Positions 33,365 through 45,850 of a stretch of 64,000 nucleotides of DNA are shown in pieces. The position numbers and the translations under genes were made by a program. This DNA is from Torreya grandis. Its lineage: Eukaryota; Streptophyta; Pinopsida; Cupressales; Taxaceae. The notes under the pieces are model-generated. The model ran no database searches. It saw only the letters and a list, made by a program, of their open reading frames with translations, and was not told where the DNA came from. Position 1 is the first letter of the stretch, and every line of letters begins with the position of its first letter. The DNA lies in assembly GCA_037957365.1 (NCBI GenBank), contig JARHVA010000123.1:1336501-1400500 (forward strand). The letters run 5' to 3'.

Positions 33365-34918
33365 CAAAAACTTTATAAGGATAAAATATTTCACATCATT
33401 GAATTTCTCATTCAAATATATTTTCATTTTTTTGAATGGGAGTCAAAAGGGAGTCAAGATGTGAAAGATATGAAAAAATGAAAAATTCATGACTAGTGCA
33501 CCTATGAGGTATTTTTAGAAAAACATTTCTCCATATTTTTGAGTTAAAATTTTCCTCTAAGGATCACATATTTCACATCATTGGATTTATCATTTCAAGG
33601 CCTTTACAATGCTTCGAACAGGAGCCAAAATAGAGTCCATATGTGAAAGATATGGCTAAAACAAGAATTTAATTTTTACCTTTACATTGTGGTGTGCCTA
33701 GTGTACCTATTACACCTTGTGCATCCAATGTACCTATGAAGTCGAGTCAACCCACCTCTAAAGTTCCAAATCTCAAGTATGAAAAATATATGAAGCTTGG
33801 TACTTTGATCCTTTGGAGAAAGATAATCCTTGAGACAATATCTTTCAAACACATAAAATAAGAATAAAAATGGAGTATAAATGTGAAAGATATGACAAAA
33901 TTAAATATTTCCCCTATCATGCACTTGTATAAATGGTACCTAATTTATTGAATTGGTTTTTCATAAAATTTATAAAGTTTAGGAATTTGATACTTTAAGC
34001 AAAGATAATCCTTGGGAAAATATCTTTCAACTCATCAAATGAGAACCAAAATAGAGTCTAAATGTGAAATATATGACAAAATTGAAGATTTTCACCTAGC
34101 GTGCAAAGTGTACCTATTATTCCCAGTGCATTTAGTGCATCTAGGAGGCCCATCTAACCCACCTCCAAAGTTTTGAATCTTTAGTATGAATAATATATGA
34201 AGTTTTGGACTTTGATCCTATGGAGAAAGATGTTCGTTGGGACAATATCTTTCCAACACTCAAGTGAGAACCAAAATAGTGTATGGATGTGAAATATATG
34301 ACAAAATGGAAGAATTACACCTATTGAGCACTTGTGACATCTATGAAGTTTGGGCCTCTAATATCTAAATAAAATATGGTCCTTAAGACAATATCTTTCC
34401 AATTCATCAAATGAGAACTAAAACAGAGTATGAATATGAAAGATATGATAAAATAGAATATTTTCACCTAATGTGCCCAATATACCTATTGTGCCCAGCT
34501 CCTTTGGCACATCAAGGAGGCCCAACCAACCCACATCCAAATTTATAGATCTCCAATATGAAAAATATATGAAGTTTGGGACTTTGTTCCTATGAAGAAA
34601 GATGTTCCTTGGGATAATGTCTTTCAAATTAAAATGAGAACCAAAATGGAGTTCAGATGCAAAAGATATGACAAAATGGAATTACATATGCTACATAATT
34701 ATGTGAATAGTACCTAATTTATCTAGTTGGATTTTACACAAAATTTATAAAGTTCAGGCCTCTGATATCTAAAGAAAATATAATATCTTTCCAAAGCATC
34801 AAATAATAACCAAAATGGAGTCAGCATGTGAAAGATATGTCAAAATGAAGAATTCACAACTAGCACGCCTATGAGGTATTGTCAAATTAATATTTACCCT
34901 TTTTTATTAGCTAAATTT
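33365..34918. repeat. Dimeric tandem array, block 2
   Basis: Anchors lie at about 33836, 34017, 34240, 34388, 34614 and 34780. Spacings of about 181 and 223 alternate, with one shortened unit (148). Confidence 0.75.
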
Positions 34919-34928
34919 TTTTTTTAAA

Positions 34929-35789
34929 TGTATGCCCCTAAAATCATTTACTTCATTAATGTCACTAATATTTCTATTAGTCGACACTAATTTCACTCAT
35001 CCTCCTTTTATCCCACTAATTTATCCTAATCTTAGCCATTTATATAATATCCCCTTCCTTTATTATCCTTCATCTACTATCCTTAATCTAATCCCATTTT
35101 ATAATTAATTTATCTTAATTCCCATTATCCTAAATCCAATCCTAGTTATCTATTATGTGAGAATTTTAAATTCTCATAACCTCACCTACCCACCTATTAA
35201 CCTACACCCTAGCCTTTCATACACCCCTAGTCACCTAATCCTTCTCTAATCCCCATCAAACCTCCCCTTTAATCATAATTAACTCCTAAAGAGAGTTTTA
35301 GAACTCTCTCTAACCTAACCCTCCTCTCTAGAGACCTCTAACTCTAGAGGTTTCTAAGGAATTCAATATTCCTTGGATAATCTACAACCATGGATTTCAT
35401 CCCACTAAGTTTGAACCTCAACCCTTGATCTTCCCTCCTTCATATATATAACCAAGACTCCTCCTCCATGGAAGTCCATCTAAGAAGCTCACATCAAATC
35501 CATGTCAAAATCAATCTAAAAATATTATAGGTAAACCATGTCAAAATGAGTCCTTGAATCAATCATCCAATCCATCATCCAAAATCCTTTAATCATGCTA
35601 TCACTATGTCAAAACTAAGTCTAATGAGCAATTAAGAATCCTATAATGGAGGTGTAAAGAGGTGAAAATAGATGGTAATAATGTTCCATTTATGTTGATT
35701 TACTCCTTCTATCCATCCTATTGGTGTTATCAAGTCTTGGGTTTTTATTGTTCTTGTGAGAATATTGCTTGAAATTGAAATTTGGTGCA
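34929..35789. mobile_element. Probable solo LTR inserted in the array
   Basis: The array is interrupted after TTAGCTAAATTTTT and resumes at CTCTAAGGATCAAATATTTCAC. The intervening block begins TGTATGCCCC and ends TTTGGTGCA (TG...CA), lacks array units and contains a TATA-like ATATATATAACC near 35442. It also holds the palindrome GAGAATTTTAAATTCTC at 35159. No clean target repeat is visible because a T-run blurs the left side. No coding text is present. Confidence 0.45.
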
Positions 35790-37500
35790 CTCTAAGGATC
35801 AAATATTTCACATTATTGGATTTATCATTTCAAGGCATTTTCAACACTTTAAATGAGATAAAAAATGAATTATGGATGTGAAAGATATGGCCAAAATAAT
35901 AATTTTATTTTAGCCTTTGCATTATGGCGTACCTAGTGTACCTATTGCACTTATGCATCTAGTACACCCATGAGGCTAGGTCAGCCCACCTTAAAATTTC
36001 CATATCTCTAGTATGAAAATTCTATGAGGTTTTGGATTTTTATCCTTAAGTAAATATCTTTCCAATGCATCAAATAAGGACCAAAATGGAGTATGGGTGT
36101 AAAATATATCACAAAAAGAAAGATTTGCCCCTACCACGCACTTGTGTGAATAGTACCTAATTTATTCAATTGTATTTTTCATGAAATATATAAAGTTTAG
36201 GACTTTGATATGTTAAGCAAAGATTATCCTTGGGACAATACCTTACCAATTCATCAAATGAGAACCAAAACAGAGTCTAGATGTGAAAGATATGCCAAAA
36301 TAGAATATTTACACCTAGCGTGCCCAGTGTACCAATTATGCCCAGTGTATTCACTACATTCAAGAATCCCATCTAACCTTCCCCAAAAGTTTTGAATCTT
36401 TGGTATGAAAAATATATGAATTTGGGACTTTTATCCTATGGAGAAAGATGTTCTTTGGGACAATATCTTCCCAATGCATCAAACAAGAACTAAAATGAGT
36501 TTGGATGCGAAATATATGACAAACAAAAGAATTTTACTTACTGAGCACTTGTGTGTATGGTACCTTATTTCTCTGGTTAGATTTTACACAAAGTCTATGA
36601 AGTTTGGGCCTATGATATCTAAAGTAAAGATGATCCTTGAGATAATATATTTCTAATGCATCAAATGAGAAACAAAGCAGAGTTTGAATTTGAAAGATAT
36701 GACAAAACTAAATATTTTCACTTGATTCACTCAATGTACCTATTGTGCCTAGCTCATCTGGCACCTCATGGAGGCCCAACTGACCGTCACTAAATTTTTA
36801 TATCTCTAGTATGAAAAATCTATGAATTTTGGGACTTTGATCTTATAGAGAAAGATGTTCCTTAGGACAATATATTTTCAATGCATTAAATAAGAACCAA
36901 AATGGAGTATGGATGTAAAATATATGACAAAATAGAATCACACCTATTGTACAATTGTGTAAATGGTACCTGATTTCTTCGCTTGGATTTTACACAAAAT
37001 ATATGAAGTTTGGACCTTTGTTATCTGAATTAAAGATGATCCTTGAGATAATATCTTTCCAAATCATCAAGCAATAACCAAAATGGAGTATAGATATGAA
37101 ATATATGATAAAATAAAGATTTGCACTTGACAAGCCCAATGTACTTATTGTGCCCAACGCATCTAGGAAACCCAGCATACCCAGCTCCAAAGTTCTAGAT
37201 CTCTAATATGAAAAATATATGAAGTGTGAAACTTTGATCCTATGGAGAAAAATGTTCCTTGAGACAATATCTTTCTAATGTATCAAATGAGAACCAAAAC
37301 GAAATCTAAATGCAAAATATATGACAAAACTGAAGAATTGCATATGTGCACTTGAGGTGTGAATGGTACTTGATTTTTCCAGTTTCTCTAAAATAAAATT
37401 TCCTCAAGTGAAACATGTAGAAGACCTAATACATCTATGAGGCAAAGCTGACCTAGTGCCAAACTTCAAGTTTCTCCATGTGGAAACCAAAATTTTAAAA
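35790..37500. repeat. Dimeric tandem array, block 3
   Basis: Anchors lie at about 36051, 36237, 36460, 36641, 36868, 37048 and 37264, so spacings are 186, 223, 181, 227, 180 and 216. Two alternating unit types are clear. The short one carries CACTTGTGTGAATGGTACC and a TTTTACACAAA stretch. The long one carries GTGTACCTATTGTGCCCAG, AGGAGGCCCA(T/A)CCAACCC and TATGAAAAATATATGAAG. The higher-order period is about 405 bp. Confidence 0.8.
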
Positions 37501-37530
37501 ATTTCATGATTTTAAATTTTGTGTACAACA

Positions 37531-37535
37531 ACCTT
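37531..37535. repeat. Target-site duplication ACCTT, right
   Basis: ACCTT immediately follows the right end of the minus-strand element, pairing with 27908-27912. Confidence 0.65.
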
Positions 37536-38697
37536 ATGTTTAAAATAACAAATAAATATAACATCAATATTTTCCAATATATATTTATTTAAAAATGAGA
37601 GCCATAAAACATGTTTTTAACTATTAACAAATGAAATGTACTTAAATTTTTTGAAATGATTGGAATCGGATTATGTTATAAAAATGAAAATTATTTCATG
37701 TTTACATTGTTAATGCAATGCTAAATGTTTTACCTTGTGTTTACATGGTATTTTCTTCTAAACGAGGTCAAAATTTTACACACCACTAAATTTTTGGGTT
37801 TTTTCTAGGGATGCTTTATTTTCTTCCTGGAATATTCTTGTAACATGTAGTACAATTGCTCTTCTAGTGCAGACTTTAATGTTGTATATCACCTTGAATG
37901 GATTTGATTGTTACAGGTAAAATATTTGTCTTATGTATCAATTCAAAATTGGAATCATTATTTTTATGATGTAAAATTTAAATATGGTTGAACTAACTAA
38001 CTATGAGGGCTTGGCCTAAAAATTTAATATAGAATAAAGGTTTTGCAAACATATTTCAAATAAATCCCTACAAGCATATTGTCACGACAATCACTACTAA
38101 TAGTATATATTTTTTAGTTAAACATTTATTTTCCTGGATTGTACACCTTAATTTTGTGGTTGATTGTTGTAATGTGAATTTTATTTTTGTTAGTAAATGT
38201 AAAGCTCATCTACTGTACTCTTATGTGATGAGCAAAGTAGTTTTTTTTAGACACTAATAGTTTTTTTTTAGTTTGAAAAAGTTTTGATAAATAATTTTTA
38301 AACATAATGTCATCTATAGCATGTTAAAGATAGAAAGTTTTAGACTATTTAAAAATGTTACTTTCTATTATTTTTAGTATGGCTTATAAGGTATCTTGTG
38401 GAGTATCTTTATAAAGATTGAAACAACACTTTAAAAGTTTTTTTTCCATCTTTATACCAATTTTGTGCAAGATAAGCATTTAGTACACTTTTTATCAATG
38501 CAAATATAAGACTTATCATGATAACTTTCAATGGGATAATTTTAGGTAAATATTTTATTATTATACATCAATATTTAAATGCTATAATTTTATTCTCATA
38601 ATAGACAAGCTCTACATATTCATAGTAGCTTATGTGGTTTGATAGCATGGTAAAGTTTGAGGGATTTGTGGAGTTCAAGGAATCCATATTTATGAGT
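37536..38697. repeat. Segment Y, copy 1
   Basis: This aligns with 39721-40801. The start (TTTAAAAT..AACATCAAT, then ACAAATGAAATGT.CTT) and a strong block from ATAGAAAGTTTTAGACTATT to TTCAAGGAATCCATATTTATGA are shared. The middle (about 37760-38270) is less alike. No coding signal. Confidence 0.65.
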
Positions 38698-39419
38698 ATT
38701 ACCACAACTACAAGGAATAATGGACACCTTTTAAGTTGGATAATGATTTTGTTGTTTTGTAATTTATTTACACGGTTGATTGTTTAGTTCAATCTTCTTC
38801 TTTTTTAATTAGTTTACATTACCTTCACTATGTGTGCTCTAGTCTTATGTCACTTTATTTTGAATCTTATAATTATCGTTGTTTATGATAAATATTTTCT
38901 TCAAGAGGTTATTAATCTTGATACTCACATGAACATATTTTTTGACATATATTCAAATAGGGATTTTGATATATCATCTACAACATTTCCAAGATATAAT
39001 GTTTGGGCTATTATTGAAAATGAGTTTCTAACTTTTCATTGTTTGATGTGTCACATTTATAGACCAAAAATTTCTCATGATAAAGGCAAAATGTTTGGTG
39101 GCTAAAATTTAGAGCATACTTTACATTGTTTGGTGTTTTGAAGTTATTTATATTTTTTGTTTCAATTTTTTTGTTTTGTGTATAATTGAATCTTCAAAAA
39201 AAATAGTCATATTTCATGATTGCTTAAACATTGTTCTAGTGGTGTTACACATTTTATTTTATTATTGTCTCACTTTTTAAAATTTAGGATAGAAGAGTTT
39301 TAGAAGGAATAAAGGTCAAATTCAAAGGATGATAGTGAGTTGGAGGAGGTGTGGAGTGAATTAAAGAGAAGGGTTTGAGTCCAAGATGATAATGGTTTGT
39401 AGATTGAAGGTGAATGCCA
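38698..39419. other. Non-coding spacer between X-Y copies
   Basis: AT-rich. An open frame at 38830-39105 has no recognisable domain. No repeat partner was found in the window. Confidence 0.35.
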
Positions 39420-40801
39420 TACAAGTAGGGGGTGTGGGAGGTACCATGTGTTTGATGCAAGTAGAGGGTAATAGAGGGAGATAATGAGGATGGGGTAGAA
39501 GGAGAAGGTGTAGGGTGCTTATGAGGTGAATGAGTTATTATGATGGGAAGGAAGATTATGAGGAGGTGATAATGAGCTATTGGGAGAGAAAGGGTTTAGT
39601 GGGTGAGGAGGATAGGGTGAAAGATTTAAATGGTATGTGTGTGATGCATGCAAATTACGATTGGAAAAGAATGATGAGGTGATGACACAAGGGCCTAGGA
39701 TGGTATAGAGAAGGTTAAGGACCTTACATTTAAAATGGCATTCATACATAACATCAATGGTCCAAATTATAGATTTTTTTAAAATGTCTTAAGACATGTT
39801 TTTTTACTTTTGACAAATGAAATGTGCTTCATAATATTATTGGAATTAATTGGAATCATTGGAATCACATTATGATTAAAAAATGAAGAGAATTTTAATT
39901 TTATATTTTTAATGCAATGGTCAATTTTAATCTTTTTGTTCATATGATGTTTGTAAATTTATGATTCATATTTTGAATACTACTTATCTACACATTAAAA
40001 ACACTTTACCATTTTTTCATCTAGGGCTTGCTGACACATTAATCTCACTAAGTGTGTGTATTCACATACGCTTGTATCAAGGTTAGGTCAGCTTCTAGAA
40101 TTTCTTGATAGATGAATCTTTGGCTATCCTACTTACTACCACCTTCATGCCACCATCACATACTTAAATTTGTCCTAAAATTCCTATTTTTTTCTTACTT
40201 TCATGTTTATATTGTTTGCTCACAATTGGCATTATTATGTTGGTTGATAAAGTTATTTTTTATGATTTTTTGGGTATATCATTATCTAAAAATCACGTAC
40301 ATAATTTTATCTAGAGTAATTTACTCTAGGCTAATGACATTGGCTAAAAATAATTTTACAAATTTAAAAATTTGGACTATATATATATAAGCTTCCCTTA
40401 GTACTTTGAGGATAATTTTCATCTGTAGCACGTCAAAGATAGAAAGTTTAGACTATTTAAAAATGTTATATACTATTTTTTTAGCTGGGCTTATAAGGTA
40501 TCTCATAAAGTACCTTTATAAATATTGAAACATCATTTTTAAGATTTTTTCTTTCTTTATATACCAATTTTGTGTAGGATGAGTGAGTAGTATACTTTTT
40601 ATTAGTGCAAATCTTAGACTTATTATTCTAACTTGAAATGTGTTATTTTTAGGTAAATGTTTTTTATTACATATCATGATTTAAATGTTATAATTTTATT
40701 CTTATAATCAACAAGCTCTATGTATTCATAGTAATTTATATGGTTTAATAGTGTGGTATGGGTTGATAAAAAAATTTAGTTCAAGGAATCCATATTTATG
40801 A
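39420..40801. repeat. Segment X-Y, copy 2 (uninterrupted)
   Basis: X (39420-39715) passes directly into Y (39721-40801) through AAGGACCTTACAT. It lacks the 9.6 kb element that splits copy 1, so it shows the pre-insertion arrangement. Similarity to copy 1 ends at about 40801 (CCATATTTATGA). Confidence 0.65.
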
Positions 40802-42930
40802 TAGTCTCATGTTTTACCCTAATTTGGTTTTTCAACCCGAATAGGATAGAAACTAGTATAATCATTCAGATATTAAGATATGGTATTCAAGCATGAATTT
40901 GAATGTACAATATTGAAAATTATTACAATGATTTGATAAGTGGCATATGTTAAATGTAGTGATTACAACAAAGTAATGAATAATTAATTTTTTGGGTTGA
41001 TTGTCTGACTATGACTATTTTATGGAAGTAGAAATCAGATAAAAGTAGTCATGTGATTCAATTAGTTCATAAACTATACTTATGTCTATACAAGGTCAAT
41101 TTTATTGATATTGATCAAAATAGTTGGTTGGTACTAACATGTGTTGGTCGGTATTGACCTATGTGTAAATGACGTATTGTGACCATATGATTACCTTCAT
41201 TTGTCTTTGCATGTGTGATCTAAAACCCTGATGATGTGCACAACTCTATAAATTAGTCTCTTTCACCTTGAAAATCTATGTGTGCTTATGAGGGATATAA
41301 ACCTAAAAAAATTAAAAAAATTAATGGGTTGAGATAACCCCAATCATCATTATTTCATGATTCATTGTTACCTACATATCTAATACTCCAAATAAGGAAA
41401 TCAAGCCACACATAGTTCTCCCATCTCATGTGATTATAAAATTATGATCCTTTGTTATACGTATGCAACTAATAATTTAGATTTGATACTTGGTAAAGTT
41501 TGCTTTGAGTTGGATTTAGTGTTGGCTTAAGACTACTCCAAGTGATATAGTCATAACTTTGCGAAGAATAGGGAATTTTTTTTTTAATTTGTAAGTCTAT
41601 ATATGTGTACTAGATAATTGCCAAGTCATTTTTCAATGAGACTTTGATTTGTCTATATATGAGTCTAATTGGGTAATTTATCATGCCATCGACTTGCTAG
41701 GTAAATTGTTTAACCTTAATAATATTTTTGACTTTAAAAATTAATCATTGTTGGGAATGGGCCAGTCCTAACTAGATCAGGTTAGTATTGAATAGTGATA
41801 CTGATTAAAACTTATGAAACTAACTTATGTACAAGTGGACTGAATTGAGGTCTAGATATGTCTATGAAGGATATTTAACAGGTTTGAAATAGATGGTGAG
41901 GTTCATGTAGGTGTGTAACAGTAGAATATAAGGGTCAAACTCATAAGATATCATGCAAGTGTGAGAGAATGGTAGATTAGGACCATATTTTTGAGCCCAA
42001 GTCATGTGTGGCAAATGTGTGTCAAGATTTTCATTGGCAATTACTAAATACCATATTTTAGTATCTAAAAATTCCCCCTTTTTATTATAATAATAGAATT
42101 ATTAAATTAAAAGGATAAATATATACTTAATTATGTACAACACACATTATCTTCGATATGAATATCTAATTGTGCAAGTCACTCAATAATAAAACCTATA
42201 ATCATGTGTAGTCAATATCCATAGATTCATAATTTAAATCTGAAATTGAATTTTTAAACTTTTAAAGAGCAAAGGTGAGAGTATACATGTTTGTTGTTGA
42301 AAACCATGTTTCCTTTGCAACTTATTAGAGATGATGTTTATTTTTTGAATTATTGAATAAAATTGCACTTCTTTGTTGAAGCACATGAAGAGTTGGGGTG
42401 ATTGTGCCCTAAATTTATGTAGCTATGTAGGATCATGGGTTGGGAAGACAACATGTCCCCTCATGATGTGTGTACAAGTATTCAACATAGTAACTCAAAA
42501 AACTATGCAATTAAAGAGAGAACCACATGATCAATTAGCTCAAAGAAATTGAATCAACCACTGTATATCTTATAAATTCAATTGTATAGTTTCACTCAAG
42601 TTCACTCTATGTAAACCAAATGTATAATCAAAAGGGAATGAATAATGTTCATACCCCCATCATGAACACAAGTTTGATTTTATATTTTTTCTCGAGTTCA
42701 CTCAATGTAGAATAAATGCATGATCAAAAGGGAATGAATAGTGTTCATGCCCCCATTATGACCACATATTTGATAATTGAGAAGTGGAATGACAACCATT
42801 TTTAATTCAACTATAAACTATGTTGTTGAGTATGTATATGAACTAGTATCATGCCTCATGAATCAAAAAATTGTATATGTGTATAAACTAGTAGCTTGCC
42901 CCTTGAATTTTTACCAACTAATATAAAATG
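40802..42930. other. Non-coding stretch before Tat-type element
   Basis: No coding signal. The only structure seen is an imperfect duplication of about 97 bp at 42600-42775: TTCACTC..TGTA, then TGATCAAAAGGGAATGAATA and GTTCATGCCCCCAT, in two diverged copies. Confidence 0.4.
42926..42930. repeat. Target-site duplication AAATG, left (4 of 5 match)
   Basis: AAATG before the 5' LTR pairs with GAATG at 56275-56279 after the 3' LTR, with one transition between them. Confidence 0.55.
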
Positions 42931-43228
42931 TGTATACACATAGTATTTTCAACTTTTATCAAATATTGATGCTTTACATCTTGTAGGAACCCATCAAAAC
43001 TTAATCTCTCTAAGTGCATGCTTTAAGGGATATACTAAGAAATGGGTGGATAGACCTTTGGTGATTCATAGGATTATTTTCCCTTATTATGACATTATTA
43101 CCAATTTAACCAACTCTTAAAATCATTATTTAAGCTATTACGCCTCCCTTTCACACTCCTCCAATATTTTTCCTCTTTCTATCCTCATTTTCTTGCCTTA
43201 ATTCCCTTTTGGATTTTCAATTATACTA

Positions 43229-43358
43229 GGTCAACCATGGTCGACCCTATACATTTTAAGGGTTTTTTTAATTTTTATGGTTTGTTAGCCTTTCAACCAA
43301 CCTAGCTTAGATATAGTGAATTATCCCTGAAAACACACAAGGTCGATCATGGTTGACC
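43229..43358. promoter_or_regulatory. Pair of 18-bp W-box palindromes
   Basis: GGTCAACCATGGTCGACC (43229-43246) and GGTCGATCATGGTTGACC (43341-43358) are variants of the perfect palindrome GGTCAACCATGGTTGACC. Each half contains a TTGACC/GGTCAA W-box core. The second ends 44 bp before the TATA box. Both are retained in the 3' LTR (55381-55398 and 55493-55510). Confidence 0.7.
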
Positions 43359-43402
43359 CTATAAAGTTAATGTTTTTAGGAGGATTTAGGGAAAGATTCA
43401 CC

Positions 43403-43410
43403 TATAAATA
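43403..43410 (+). promoter_or_regulatory. TATA box of Tat-type LTR
   Basis: TATAAATA, kept in the 3' LTR at 55555-55562, lies just downstream of the second palindrome. Confidence 0.65.
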
Positions 43411-44125
43411 TAAGATCATTTTATCATTATTTCATATATGCAATCAAGAGTTATTATTCGCTCGTACTTCTTCACAATCTGCTTTTCCACCATTCTACTT
43501 AAGGAGTCTTAGCTTAAAGTTTCTACTTGGAGAATCTAGTCTTGTGGATAAGTCTTGAATGCTTTGGCCTTTCTTAGTTATCCTTACAAACCACAAAAAC
43601 CTCTTATAAATCTCCTTTAGCCAAGGTAAATATTGAGTCTCAATGAGTTCGTATTTAGGTAAGTATATTTTAAATTTATTCTCCTCTCTTTAGTAGATAG
43701 AAGTAGCATAAGTATTGGCTTGAGTAATATTACTCTTCATATTCCATGTATTGGGTTCTTACTCATTCTTAGATTAATTTATATTCTCTTATACATGTTT
43801 TGATTTCTTTACTAACCCTTTTTATTGTGCCACAAGCTTTGGTGTGCACTAGATTAGATTTACTTTCTTGTTGTTAGCATAGGTGAAATATTAAACCTAG
43901 GACTCTTTTAGGATTGTTGCATGATTATGTTAGACTGTAGGCTTTAGAACCCTACCTCACATGGTGTATTGTGATAAGTGATCCCCTAATCAGGTCTATT
44001 AGATTTCCATATTGGTCATGCTCCCGCTTAACATATGTATTCCCAATTAGAAGTGTAGGTATGTTCTATCTTCTCCAAGCTAGAATTAATTTATAGACAT
44101 GATCTATTTTTGATTGCATACATTA

Positions 44126-44146
44126 TGGTGAACCCGATGTGAAACT
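44126..44146 (+). promoter_or_regulatory. Candidate primer-binding site
   Basis: TGGTGAACCCGATGTGAAAC begins three bases after the LTR, where a tRNA 3'-end complement (TGG...) is expected. I cannot name the tRNA with confidence. Confidence 0.45.
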
Positions 44147-45850
44147 AACCCTTGTAGGATTTATTTCACTTTTTTCATTCTTTTTACCATTATTTTTATC
44201 ATATATCTATCATATTGGATCAACTCTATAGACCCATTTCTAATTTTTTATGCACAAGTTTTTAAGAACAAACAACTAGATCGACTTAGATGACCTAGTA
44301 CAAGTTTCTAGACTTTTATTTTAGACTACTAAGTTGACCCAGTCAACCTTGTACACTTTCAAGCATCCAAAAAACATACTAGGTCAACTTGAGTCAACCT
44401 TATACATTTTTAGGCTTCTACAACAAGTCCCTACATAGCTTGATCGACCCAGTTAGCAGGTTTTATCAGCATTCTTCAAGGTTCTTGATAATCAATCTTC
44501 ATTATTTACATCTTTGATCCACCAAGGTTCCCCTTTATCTCTCTATCTCTTCATTTTCTATCTTTCCTTTCATAGTTTATAGTCTTCAAAATTTCCCTTG
44601 CATAGTCAATTGCATTGACCTTGTCGACCTAGTTCTATATTTTGTGTGTTGTCTGAAATAACTAAGTTGATCCTAGTCAACCCTATACATTTATACACCT
44701 TCCTTCTATAGTAAAAGTGTGACCTTGTTGACCATGTTATGTATTTCATGCATATAGTGTCAACACTATACCTTATTTTAAGTTGGAATTAATCTTTATA
44801 TGTTAGTAATTAGTTCACACCTTTATTTTCTTGTTGCTTGCATTTTTAGAATAGTTCACATAATCTAATTAAGGGATTTTTAATTAATAATTTAGTTTCA
44901 TTATTTATATTTTATGTACACATTGCTAAATCATATAATATAAAAAAATACTTTAATATTTATCTATCGAAAGCTAACCTACTTAGATTTCATCACCAAG
45001 GGGGAATCTAACTTGATACTCTGGTCAAGTATAAAACATGGTTAATGGTATATTCTTGCTAAGCACCCAATACCCTTATCATTACGGTGTGTGAAGTGAG
45101 GGTGTATGCCCCAATACCAAGCCTATATCATTGCCACTACAGTCCATTTCAGCCCAAACTACCTGAAACCATCTTTAGATTGCTATCTAGTTCCTTGCTT
45201 TACAACCAACTTCCCATTACATGTAAAATCATATTCATAATAATATAATAAAATACTTAGGTTGACCAATTAGTTATCTCTTTACTTTTCAAGTTAATTT
45301 TTTACTCTTTTTTCAATTGTGTGTGTAAAAATTTGCATTAGCCAACGTTATTGTAAGGTTTTTTATTGTGTGCTTCAATTAGATTGGCCAGCATTAATCT
45401 AATTGACTGTTTGTTTTTTTTAGTTCTTACTTTCCTATATTATCTACAAAAATTGTCTTGTTTTATTTCACAACTTGTTACAAACTTTCTTTTCTTTCTT
45501 ATTTGATATACTAAGTTGATCTAGTCAACCTTGTATCTTTTTCCAATCTTTATGTACTTTATAGGATCGACCCAATCGACCTTGTACTGTCTGCAACCCT
45601 TTTTACCTCTTTTCCTACCTTTATTTACTATATTGGATCAACCCAATCAACCCTATACTATTTTTAGGCCCTATTTTTTGTGATATGTCTACCTAGTCAA
45701 CCTTGTACTATTTTATGCTTTCCATGTTCATCAATCTAATTCCCTATTGCTCCAATTTTGCATTTTATTTATTTTTCTTTATTCAGAATGAAGTCTCCTA
45801 TCAGAATCTTTTTGGATAGCTTGAACCATTTATATACTATATGGGATGTC
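44147..45850 (+). other. Long leader of Tat-type element with iterated GTCAACC/GTCGACC motif
   Basis: There is no coding text until about 45850. At least eight copies of a 20-25-bp word of the form AGTTGACCCAGTCAACCTTGTAC occur at about 44331, 44381, 44615, 44665, 45512, 45563, 45632 and 45684. They are related to the LTR palindromes but spaced as half-site pairs. Confidence 0.6.

Larger units (their letters stand above)
27913..37530 (-). mobile_element. Minus-strand LTR element with repeat-inflated LTRs (9.6 kb)
   Basis: Two long direct repeats (27913-30315 and 32370-37530) flank a 2 kb internal region and are bounded by ACCTT. The paralogous segment at 39420-40801 has X and Y joined through a single ACCTT, so it serves as an empty site. 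On the minus strand the left copy starts TGTCATGCCC, a common gypsy LTR start. The right copy's start is a diverged TGTTGTACAC. The internal region shows coding-like text only on the minus strand and no pol, so the element is probably non-autonomous. Clear primer-binding and polypurine sites were not found. Confidence 0.6.
32370..37530 (-). repeat. Right LTR of minus-strand element (5.2 kb)
   Basis: It starts TGACAAAATTTTGTC (itself a palindrome) and ends GTGTACAACA before ACCTT. It is longer than the left LTR because the dimeric array has more units and because an unrelated block of about 860 bp (34929-35789) sits inside it. Confidence 0.6.
42931..44122 (+). repeat. 5' LTR of Tat-type element (1.19 kb)
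   Basis: It begins TGTATACACATAGTATTTTC and ends TTTTGATTGCATACA. The whole length aligns with 55089-56274. It contains two 18-bp palindromes (43229 and 43341) upstream of TATAAATA at 43403. The open frame at 43349-43558 is inside the LTR and not a gene. Confidence 0.88.

Noticed and set aside
28905..37500. CRISPR-like array
   Set aside because: Units are 180-225 bp, degenerate and adjacent, with no short identical repeats or unique spacers, and the context is a plant retroelement.
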